Position numbers and translations under genes: made by a program. A model generated the notes under the pieces. It made no database searches and was not told the origin of the DNA. It saw nothing but the letters and a program-made list of their open reading frames with translations. Below, in pieces: positions 7,472-12,978 of a stretch of DNA of 27,175 nucleotides (its first letter is position 1; each line of letters begins with the position of its first letter). The DNA is from Oscillospiraceae bacterium (GTDB lineage: Bacteria; Bacillota; Clostridia; Oscillospirales; Oscillospiraceae): NCBI GenBank assembly GCA_017399325.1, contig JAFQDY010000238.1, forward strand, positions 1-27,175, given 5' to 3'.

Positions 7472-8412
7472 TGAAAGACTTGCGTTTCGGCATTGTCAGT
7501 ACCTCCTCCATCGCGCCCCGGTTTATTGCGGCGGTGCGGGCGGCAAAGGCCGGTAAGATCGTGGCGCTGTCTTCCCGCACCTTGGAAAAGGCAAAAGAAA
7601 AAGCCGCCGCTTGGGACATTCCCAAAGCCTACGGCAGCCACGATGAACTGTTGGAAGACGGCGATGTGAACATCGTCTATATCTCTGCGGTGAATGCCGC
7701 CCATTACCTCTTAGCAAAGGCGGCGCTGCAAAAGGGCAAACACGTGATCTGCGAAAAACCCTGCACCACTGCCGCCGCCCATACAAGAGAACTGTTCGCT
7801 CTGGCAAGGGAAAAGGGCCTGTTCTTTATGGAAGCGCAGAAAATGCTCTTTTTGCCGGCAATTTTGAATGTGCGGGAGCGCCTTGCAGATTTGGGCGAGA
7901 CCTGTATGGCAGAATTCAGCCACAGTTTTTCTGCCGCCTACAACACATGGATGTACGATAAGCAGGCTGGCGGCGGCCCGCTGCTGTCCAGCGGTATCTA
8001 CGCGGTGCAACTGCTTTTGTGGCTCTTTGGGGATATGGCGGATATCCGTGGCGTGAAATCTTCCGTTGAAAACGGCACGGAGTGGCAGTATGTGCTAAGC
8101 GGCCATATGGAAAACGGCGTGCTTTTCAGCATCAAAAACAGCACAAGGGCAATTTTGGACAACACCGCCCGTATCTACGGCACAAATGGTTTCGTAGAAA
8201 TTCCCGACTACTGGAAGGCAAGAAAAGCCATCTTCCATATAAAGGGCGAACAACCCCAAATTGCGGAATTCCCCTGTGAACACGAACTGGTCTACGAAGC
8301 GGAGCATATCGCCAAGTGCTTAAACGACGGCTTGCTAACAAGTCCCGTGGTGACGGAAGAGTTGTCCGTGGCGGGCATTTCTGCTTTGGAGAAAGTTTCT
8401 GCGAATTGGTAA
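7468..8412 (+). CDS. Gfo/Idh/MocA family NAD(P)-dependent oxidoreductase
   Basis: 314 residues with ATGATGAAA at the start; the first ATG overlaps the FIST gene stop by four bases, and GGAG lies 4 bases before it. The N-terminal Rossmann domain reads RFGIVSTSSIAPRFI (6-20), where the usual GxGxxA loop has become STSSIA. The family dinucleotide motif ICEKP (94-98) is intact. The C-terminal alpha/beta domain contains GGGPLLSSGIYAVQLLLWLFG, the typical GG(G/A)(A/P)L(x)D(x)G(x)Y helix, with Asp replaced by Ser. Family members oxidise or reduce sugars, inositols or dihydrodiols with NAD(P)H in the cytosol. The substrate cannot be assigned. Coupling to the FIST-like protein suggests the two act on or sense one metabolite. 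A terminator lies 70 bases downstream. Confidence 0.86.
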   Translation: MMKDLRFGIVSTSSIAPRFIAAVRAAKAGKIVALSSRTLEKAKEKAAAWDIPKAYGSHDELLEDGDVNIVYISAVNAAHYLLAKAALQKGKHVICEKPCTTAAAHTRELFALAREKGLFFMEAQKMLFLPAILNVRERLADLGETCMAEFSHSFSAAYNTWMYDKQAGGGPLLSSGIYAVQLLLWLFGDMADIRGVKSSVENGTEWQYVLSGHMENGVLFSIKNSTRAILDNTARIYGTNGFVEIPDYWKARKAIFHIKGEQPQIAEFPCEHELVYEAEHIAKCLNDGLLTSPVVTEELSVAGISALEKVSANW

Positions 8413-8480
8413 AAAGAAAACGCACAGCAATAGAACAGATTAAACATCTGGACAAAAGACTTTTTGCCCAGCAGATAGAA

Positions 8481-8515
8481 AGGCAGCCGGCCCAATGAAA
8501 GAACGGCTGCCTTTT
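8481..8515 (+). terminator. Rho-independent terminator after the oxidoreductase
   Basis: A perfect 9-bp stem (8481-8489 with 8504-8512), a 14-base loop and a short T-run (8512-8515). It ends transcription of the FIST/oxidoreductase pair just before the ECF promoter. The rest of 8413-8602 holds an imperfect hairpin (8448-8471) and the AT-rich promoter region. Confidence 0.75.
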
Positions 8516-8553
8516 GACATTCCTCTTTTTCCTGTTAAAAAAATAAAATTTCT

Positions 8554-8580
8554 TGTAACAAACTTGAGTTTTGTGCGTTA
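8554..8580 (+). promoter_or_regulatory. ECF-type (autoregulatory) promoter of the sigma/anti-sigma operon
   Basis: TGTAAC at 8554-8559, 16 bases, then CGTTA at 8576-8580. This matches the ECF pattern TG(A/T)AAC-N16/17-CGT known for Bacillus SigW, SigX and SigM. An A/T-rich tract (8528-8550) just upstream resembles an UP element, also typical of such promoters. The predicted transcript starts near 8586, just before the AAGGAGGTG binding site. No good SigA -10/-35 pair is seen in the same stretch, so the sigma factor probably drives its own gene. Confidence 0.7.
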
Positions 8581-8602
8581 TATAAGTGAAGGAGGTGAGA
8601 AA

Positions 8603-9079
8603 GTGACAGATTTCCAAGAGGTGTACAACCTATATTTCCGAGAGGTGTATCGATATGCATTATCGCTCTGTCGCAATGAATCTTTGGCAGAAGAAATCAC
8701 ACAGGAAACATTTTATAAGGCTTTGGCAAAACTGGATAGTTTTGATGGCAAATGTAAGATTTCTGTTTGGTTATGCCAGATAGCAAAGAACACCTACATA
8801 TCCATGTGCCGAAAGGATAAGCATCTGAATCGCAATGCGGATACGGAACGATTCCAAACTGACGAAAATATTGAAGAGTATTTATTCGATAAGGAAACTG
8901 CATTTGCAATTCATAAGGTGCTGCATATGCTAAACGAGCCATACAAAGAGGTTTTTTCTCTGCGAACTTTTGGAGAATTATCTTTCAAACAAATAGCAGA
9001 ACTTTTTGGAAAAACCGAAGCATGGGCAAGAGTCACTTATCACCGAGCAAGATTGCGAATAAAGGAGGAATTGAAATGA
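8603..9079 (+). CDS. ECF-family RNA polymerase sigma factor
   Basis: 158 residues starting at GTG 8603, with AAGGAGGTG 7 bases upstream. The frame extends upstream to 8495, but that ATG is inside the preceding terminator. Region 2 spans about 4-70, including AEEITQETFYKAL (29-41) and the promoter-melting part around KISVWLCQIAKNTYISMCRK (52-71). Region 4 spans about 105-158, with the helix-turn-helix LSFKQIAELFGKTEAWARVTYHRAR (126-150). There is no region 1.1 or 3, as expected for ECF factors. Its stop overlaps the anti-sigma start (ATGA). Sampled GC is about 42%, clearly below neighbouring genes, which hints at acquisition by transfer. Likely signal: envelope or surface stress passed on by the membrane anti-sigma. 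Confidence 0.93.
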   Translation: MTDFQEVYNLYFREVYRYALSLCRNESLAEEITQETFYKALAKLDSFDGKCKISVWLCQIAKNTYISMCRKDKHLNRNADTERFQTDENIEEYLFDKETAFAIHKVLHMLNEPYKEVFSLRTFGELSFKQIAELFGKTEAWARVTYHRARLRIKEELK

Positions 9080-9903
9080 AACTATCGTGTAAAGTCATCG
9101 AAGATATATTGCCTATGTATTATGATGGTGTATGCTCCGAGGAAAGCACAGCGTTGGTTGAAGAACATTTGAAAGCGTGTCCCCATTGCAGCCATATTCT
9201 GTCAGAACTGCGCTCCGATATCGCTACACCGGAAAAGAATGTAGACGATATGAAACCCTTAAAGAAAATCCAAAAGAGTTATAAAAAAATGAAAACACAT
9301 TGGCTGATTGCTATCGCTGTGATTCTGCTGTTAATCCCAGTGGCTTTTTTAATTGGTGCTAAAAAAGGCGAACAAAGCAAACAAGAGCAGCCGTCTGTGG
9401 AATTCTCAAAAGAAGAGGCCATTGCTTATGCAAATGAATTTATGGCTTGTCTGGAAAATAAGGACTATGCCAAAGCATATACTTATTGGAACGTTGAGGA
9501 AGAAAAACAGGATTTGTTAAGCGGAAGAATTCTTACGGAGGAAGACCTGGTTACTTTTGAAGCAGATGGCCTGAAGAAGTTCTGCGAGGGTGGAGAAAAA
9601 CTTGAATCTTTAGGTGGAATCACGAATGTTCAATTCGTACAAATATCCGACGCAAGTTATAGTAACCGTTATGGAATAGAGGAATATTTAATATCCTACA
9701 CATTCCTGTTTGACGGAAAAGAGGAAGGTTTCGGCATTGGTTTGTCCAAATATGGAATAAACCATATTGGTAGTGGAGATGGACTGATAAGACATCCGTT
9801 ATCCCATCTTACCCTCTGGGTACAATGGGTGGTCGATGATTATTCGGGGCGATATTACGATTTTGACCTGGGCACATGGGTAGATGTTGAGATAGGCAAC
9901 TAG
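9076..9903 (+). CDS. Membrane anti-sigma factor with ZAS-type zinc motif
   Basis: 275 residues from the ATG at 9076, which overlaps the sigma factor stop by four bases, with AAGGAGG upstream. The N-terminal zinc-binding anti-sigma domain shows Cys5 and the motif HLKACPHC (His31, Cys35, Cys38), matching the ZAS pattern Hx3Cx2C. A charged linker (52-75) leads to one transmembrane helix (about 76-95). The remaining 180 residues should be outside the cell. The external domain has an NTF2-like or DUF4878-like feel (EAIAYANEFMACLENKDYAKAY, a stretch where a helix precedes curved sheets), but I cannot assign it. It should hold the sigma factor at the membrane until a signal releases it. No protease partner lies nearby. 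GC is about 45%, like its partner. Confidence 0.88.
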   Translation: MKLSCKVIEDILPMYYDGVCSEESTALVEEHLKACPHCSHILSELRSDIATPEKNVDDMKPLKKIQKSYKKMKTHWLIAIAVILLLIPVAFLIGAKKGEQSKQEQPSVEFSKEEAIAYANEFMACLENKDYAKAYTYWNVEEEKQDLLSGRILTEEDLVTFEADGLKKFCEGGEKLESLGGITNVQFVQISDASYSNRYGIEEYLISYTFLFDGKEEGFGIGLSKYGINHIGSGDGLIRHPLSHLTLWVQWVVDDYSGRYYDFDLGTWVDVEIGN

Positions 9904-9920
9904 CCGGCACATAATATGAA

Positions 9921-9952
9921 AACCGACCTGTGTTTGTAATCACAGGTCGGTT
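9921..9952. terminator. Bidirectional terminator between the anti-sigma and HAD genes
   Basis: A perfect 12-bp stem (9921-9932 with 9941-9952) and an 8-base loop. On the minus strand it is followed at once by TTTTCAT, a fair U-tract for the HAD gene that ends at 9986. On the plus strand the T-run is interrupted (TTCAACTGTTTT). It lies between two convergent genes and probably serves both. Confidence 0.75.
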
Positions 9953-9985
9953 CAACTGTTTTATGAACAAATATCCAGAGTGTTT

Positions 9986-10780
9986 TTATTTTCCGTTTGC
10001 CAGCCGGACGATGTCGCCCACGCCGTCCAAAACCATCGTGGGGCGGTAAGCATAGGTTTCCAGCGTCTGCCGGGTAGACACGCCGGACAGGACCAAAACC
10101 GTGGACATACCGGTTTCCAAGCCGGAAATGATGTCCGTATCCATCCGGTCGCCGATCATCACCGCTTCAGCGGAGTGGCACCCCAGCATTTTCAGACCTG
10201 TGCGCATCATCAGGGGATTGGGCTTGCCGCAGAAATAGGCCTGGGCGCCGGTGGCCATTTCAATGGGGGCCACCAATGCCCGGCAAGCGGGAGCGATGCC
10301 GTGCTCAATGGGGCCGGATACATCGGAGTTTGCGCCGATGAGTTTTGCGCCGCCCAGCACCAAATTGGTGGCCTTTGTGATGGTCTCCAGGGTATAGGTC
10401 CTGCCTTCGCCAACCACCACATAGTCGGGATTCACATCGTTCATAGTGCAGCCGGCTTCGTACAAGGCGTTCAGCAAACCTGCCTCGCCAATGGCGTACA
10501 CGGAACAACCGGGACTTTGCTCTTTCAAAAAGGCGGCAGTAGCCAGCGCACTTGTGTAGAAATGATGCTCCGGCACATCCAGACCCAGCCGCGCCAGTTT
10601 CAGTTTCAGTTCGCAGGGGGTGTAGCCGCTGTTGTTGGTGAGGAACAAATATTCCTTCTTTTCCTTATTCAGCCACTCGATAAATTCGGCAACGCCGGGC
10701 AGAACGATGCTGCCGTGGTAGATCACGCCGTCCATATCGCAGATAAAGCCTTTTGTTTTATTGAAATCCAACTGTGCCAT
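9986..10780 (-). CDS. NagD/AraL-type HAD-IIA sugar-phosphate phosphatase
   Basis: 264 residues. The start is the ATG at 10780 behind AGGAGG. An in-frame ATG at 10840 lies inside the -35 element, so it cannot be the start. HAD motif I is CDMDGV (14-19; nucleophile Asp15, acid/base Asp17), motif II is FLTNNS (Thr48), motif III is the Lys of CGKPNP (Lys186) and motif IV is GDRMDTD (Asp211, Asp216). DMDGV(I/L) and the C2-type cap between motifs II and III define the HAD-IIA (NagD, AraL, p-nitrophenyl phosphatase) group, which removes phosphate from nucleotides or sugar phosphates in the cytosol. The true substrate is unknown. It is transcribed alone, back to back with the DUF1461 gene. Confidence 0.92.
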   Translation of the reverse strand: MAQLDFNKTKGFICDMDGVIYHGSIVLPGVAEFIEWLNKEKKEYLFLTNNSGYTPCELKLKLARLGLDVPEHHFYTSALATAAFLKEQSPGCSVYAIGEAGLLNALYEAGCTMNDVNPDYVVVGEGRTYTLETITKATNLVLGGAKLIGANSDVSGPIEHGIAPACRALVAPIEMATGAQAYFCGKPNPLMMRTGLKMLGCHSAEAVMIGDRMDTDIISGLETGMSTVLVLSGVSTRQTLETYAYRPTMVLDGVGDIVRLANGK

Positions 10781-10811
10781 ATGGGCCTCCTGTTGATAGA
10801 ATTCTACTGTT

Positions 10812-10840
10812 ATTAAACATAATTGCCAAATAATTGTCAA
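10812..10840 (-). promoter_or_regulatory. SigA-type promoter of the HAD phosphatase gene
   Basis: On the minus strand: a perfect TTGACA (10840 to 10835), a 17-base spacer and TTTAAT (10817 to 10812, 5/6 match). The start site near 10805 gives a leader of about 25 bases and supports the ATG at 10780. Confidence 0.85.
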
Positions 10841-10859
10841 GTAAAACCTTTGGAAACAA

Positions 10860-10888
10860 TTGTATTTTCAGCCTGTTTGTGGTATGCT
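10860..10888 (+). promoter_or_regulatory. SigA-type promoter of the DUF1461 gene
   Basis: TTGTAT at 10860-10865, a 17-base spacer, and TATGCT at 10883-10888 with a TG dinucleotide at the extended -10 position. The ATG follows at 10910 behind AGGAGGGGG, giving an almost leaderless short 5' UTR. It is back to back with the HAD promoter, with 19 bases between the two -35 boxes. Confidence 0.65.
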
Positions 10889-10909
10889 GATAAAAAAGGA
10901 GGGGGCAAA

Positions 10910-11554
10910 ATGAAAGCAAAAACATTGACTGCCCTGCAGGCGATCCTGATCGCTGTGGTGATCCTCTCCGGCGCCATTGCCGCGCCGGTGCTTTGCCGTC
11001 CGTTTTATTATTTGCATATCAGGCCGCTGGACTTGCCGGAAGTGGTGGGCCTGACTGCGGAGCAGATCAAAACCGCCTATAACGAAATGATGGACTTCTG
11101 TATTGGTATTTCCGACGACTTTTCTGTGGGCGCCCTTGCCTGGTCGGAGGAAGGGAAGGCCCACTTTGCAGATGTGAGAAAACTGTTCGTGCTGGACTTA
11201 TGGGCGCTGATCGCGTCGGCGGTGCTGCTGACCGCGGTTACGATTCTCAGACGAAAAAACAAAGTGTTGCTAAAAGGCCACGCCCCCGGATTTTGGGGTT
11301 CGGTGGGCTTGGGGGTTTGCTTTGCGCTGGTTGGCGGTTTGGCGACCCTTGATTTTAATAAGGCCTTTGAGATTTTTCACAAACTGTTCTTCCCGGGAAA
11401 AGACAACTGGCTCTTTGATCCCCGGCAAGATCCCATCATTCTTGCCCTGCCGGAAGCATTTTTCCGCAACTGTGCCATTCTCATACTGGCGCTGATCTTG
11501 ATCCCTTGCGGCATTTTGGTGGGCTATGACCTTGCAAAAAAAAGAAAACAATAA
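10910..11554 (+). CDS. DUF1461 family integral membrane protein (TIGR01906-like)
   Basis: 214 residues from the ATG at 10910 (binding site AAGGAGGGGG). Four membrane helices are visible: one N-terminal (about 9-27), two in the middle (about 93-112 and 125-145) and one near the C-terminus (about 187-207). The first external loop is long (about 28-92). The family signature is in the third loop, where FHKLFFPGKDNWLFDPRQDPI precedes II-LALPEAFF. DUF1461/TIGR01906 proteins are widespread in Clostridia and lactobacilli and have no established role. It appears to be a single-gene unit with its own promoter and a shared terminator, so the context gives no functional clue. Confidence 0.85.
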   Translation: MKAKTLTALQAILIAVVILSGAIAAPVLCRPFYYLHIRPLDLPEVVGLTAEQIKTAYNEMMDFCIGISDDFSVGALAWSEEGKAHFADVRKLFVLDLWALIASAVLLTAVTILRRKNKVLLKGHAPGFWGSVGLGVCFALVGGLATLDFNKAFEIFHKLFFPGKDNWLFDPRQDPIILALPEAFFRNCAILILALILIPCGILVGYDLAKKRKQ

Positions 11555-11589
11555 AAATATCCGCTTGCAGAACGCAAGCGGATATTTTT
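11553..11589. terminator. Symmetric bidirectional terminator between DUF1461 and rubrerythrin genes
   Basis: A perfect 16-bp stem (11553-11568 with 11574-11589) with a 5-base loop. Five A residues lead in and five T residues lead out, so either strand ends in a U-tract. The DUF1461 stop codon overlaps the stem, and the rubrerythrin stop on the other strand is 8 bases away, so one hairpin serves two convergent genes. Confidence 0.93.
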
Positions 11590-11596
11590 GCATATA

Positions 11597-12142
11597 TTAG
11601 TAATTGGTCGGATGGACCTGGAAGTAAGCCTGAGGATGGTTGCAGACGGGGCAAACAGCGGGGGCGGCAGTGGCGGCAACCAGGTGACCGCAGTTGCGGC
11701 ATTCCCACATCACAACGCCGGCCTTTTCAAAGACGGTCTTGGTTTCTACATTGTTCAGCAGTGCACGGTAGCGCTCTTCATGGGACTTTTCGATGGCGGC
11801 GACCCCACGGAACTGGGCAGCCAGAGCGGTGAAGCCCTCTTCCTCAGCCTCGCGAGCCATACGGTCGTACATATCGGTCCACTCGTAGTGCTCACCCTGG
11901 GCGGCTTCCAGCAGATTCTCGGCAGTTGTGCCCAGTTCACCCAGCGCCTTGAACCACAGTTTTGCGTGTTCTTTCTCGTTTTCAGCGGTCTGCAGGAACA
12001 AAGCGGCGATCTGCTCATAGCCTGCCTTCTTCGCTGCGCTGGCAAAATAGGTGTACTTGTTGCGGGCCTGAGACTCGCCTGCAAAGGCTTCCCACAGGTT
12101 TTTCTCGGTTTTTGTACCGGCATAAGGATTGTTTTTTGCCAT
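11597..12142 (-). CDS. rbr: Rubrerythrin
   Basis: 181 residues. The N-terminal four-helix bundle carries the di-iron ligands: Glu23 in AGESQAR, Glu56 and His59 in ENEKEH, the Glu cluster REAEEEGF (97-104) and EKSHEERY (118-125). The C-terminal rubredoxin-like domain binds one iron through CRNCG (Cys148, Cys151) and CPVC (Cys164, Cys167). Rubrerythrin reduces hydrogen peroxide to water with electrons from NADH via rubredoxin-type donors and is a main peroxide defence of anaerobes. GGAGG lies 9 bases before the ATG. It is a single-gene unit with its own promoter, and a PerR-box-like sequence covers the -10. Confidence 0.97.
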   Translation of the reverse strand: MAKNNPYAGTKTEKNLWEAFAGESQARNKYTYFASAAKKAGYEQIAALFLQTAENEKEHAKLWFKALGELGTTAENLLEAAQGEHYEWTDMYDRMAREAEEEGFTALAAQFRGVAAIEKSHEERYRALLNNVETKTVFEKAGVVMWECRNCGHLVAATAAPAVCPVCNHPQAYFQVHPTNY

Positions 12143-12168
12143 AATTGTATTCCTCCGTTTGTTTTATT

Positions 12169-12183
12169 TGCCAACAGCTGGCA
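12169..12183 (-). repeat. Short inverted repeat in the rubrerythrin 5' leader
   Basis: A perfect 5-base inverted repeat with a 5-base centre (TGCCA-N5-TGGCA), about 8-22 bases after the predicted start of transcription and before the ribosome binding site. It could be a second operator or a small leader hairpin. I do not recognise it as the site of a known regulator. Confidence 0.4.
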
Positions 12184-12189
12184 TACTTT

Positions 12190-12206
12190 TCATAATTAGT
12201 ATAACA
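12190..12206 (-). promoter_or_regulatory. Rubrerythrin promoter -10 overlapped by a PerR-box-like operator
   Basis: The minus strand shows an extended -10, TGTTATACT (12206 to 12198). No good -35 is seen, which is normal with a TGn element. The plus-strand 15-mer at 12190-12204 matches the Bacillus PerR box TTATAATNATTATAA at 12 of 14 informative positions (mismatches at box positions 2 and 10). PerR is a peroxide-sensing Fur-family repressor known to control rubrerythrin in clostridia. A bound repressor here would block the polymerase directly. Confidence 0.6.
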
Positions 12207-12233
12207 TATGCAGGGAAAAAAGAAAAGAATAAT

Positions 12234-12262
12234 TTGATTTTTTCGACAAGATGTGCTATACT
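12234..12262 (+). promoter_or_regulatory. SigA-type promoter of the acetyltransferase-glmM operon
   Basis: TTGATT at 12234-12239, a 17-base spacer and TATACT at 12257-12262, with TG at the extended -10 position. The start site should be near 12269, so start codons before that are excluded. Confidence 0.75.
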
Positions 12263-12322
12263 ATTAATGTACCAAAAACAACTTTAATTTTATCATTTTC
12301 AACTATGAAGGGAGAAATTGCT

Positions 12323-12976
12323 TTGATTTCTGAACTTTACGACCTGTCCCATACGTTGGCAAGTGACTATTTGAAGGGTTTTACCTACCCTTGGGAAGCC
12401 TTAAAGGGCATCAAGGATATGATCCTCGCGCTGGGAAAGACCTTGGGAGAAGACTATGAAGAAGTATCCCCAAATGTTTGGGTTCATAAAACCGCAACTG
12501 TGGCGCCTACGGCATTTTTGGGCGCGCCCGGCATCATCGGTGCCGGCACAGAAGTGCGCCATTGCGCCTTTGTCCGTGGCTCTGCACTGGTGGGCGAAAA
12601 CTGCGTGGTGGGCAACTCTGTGGAACTGAAAAATGTGATTCTGTTTGACAATGTGCAGACACCCCACTACAATTATGTGGGCGACAGCATTTTGGGCTAT
12701 AAATCCCATATGGGCGCCGGCTCTATCACTTCCAATGTGAAGTCCGACAAGACCCTTGTGGTGATCCACGGCGAAACAAAAATCGAAACCAATCAGAAAA
12801 AAGTGGGCGCTATGCTGGGCGACTTTGTGGAAGTAGGCTGCAACAGCGTGCTCAATCCCGGTACAGTCATTGGCAGAAACGCCAGCGTTTATCCCTTATC
12901 CTGCGTGAGAGGCGTCATTCCCGCCAACAGCATTCACAAAAATAACGGCACGATTATTGCGAAAAAGGAGAACTAA
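12323..12976 (+). CDS. GlmU-like left-handed beta-helix acetyltransferase (no uridylyltransferase domain)
   Basis: 217 residues from a TTG at 12323, which has AAGGGAG 8 bases upstream. The alternative ATG at 12305 has no binding site, and the one at 12251 lies in the promoter. A short helical N-terminus (LYDLSHTLASDY and TYPWEAL) leads into hexapeptide repeats from about residue 50. HYNYVGDSILG (115-125) followed by GAGSITSN (131-138) matches the active-site region of the GlmU C-terminal domain, with His115 in the place of the catalytic His. The GlmU pyrophosphorylase domain (GxGTRM) is absent. GlmM starts 2 bases after its stop, so the likely reaction is acetyl-CoA-dependent acetylation of glucosamine 1-phosphate. 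Databases often name such proteins UDP-GlcNAc pyrophosphorylase, which the domain content does not support. Confidence 0.82.
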   Translation: MISELYDLSHTLASDYLKGFTYPWEALKGIKDMILALGKTLGEDYEEVSPNVWVHKTATVAPTAFLGAPGIIGAGTEVRHCAFVRGSALVGENCVVGNSVELKNVILFDNVQTPHYNYVGDSILGYKSHMGAGSITSNVKSDKTLVVIHGETKIETNQKKVGAMLGDFVEVGCNSVLNPGTVIGRNASVYPLSCVRGVIPANSIHKNNGTIIAKKEN

Positions 12977-12978
12977 CT

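Noticed and set aside
8448..8471. Imperfect hairpin after the oxidoreductase gene
   Set aside because: It has an A-C mismatch on the plus strand and no U-tract. The next hairpin (8481-8515) is a better terminator.
8520..9960. Mobile element carrying the sigma/anti-sigma pair
   Set aside because: Base composition differs from the flanks, but no transposase, integrase, terminal repeats or target duplication were seen.
12251..12322. Upstream starts (ATG 12251 or 12305) for the acetyltransferase
   Set aside because: 12251 lies between the -35 and -10 elements, and 12305 has no ribosome binding site. The TTG at 12323 has AAGGGAG at good spacing.
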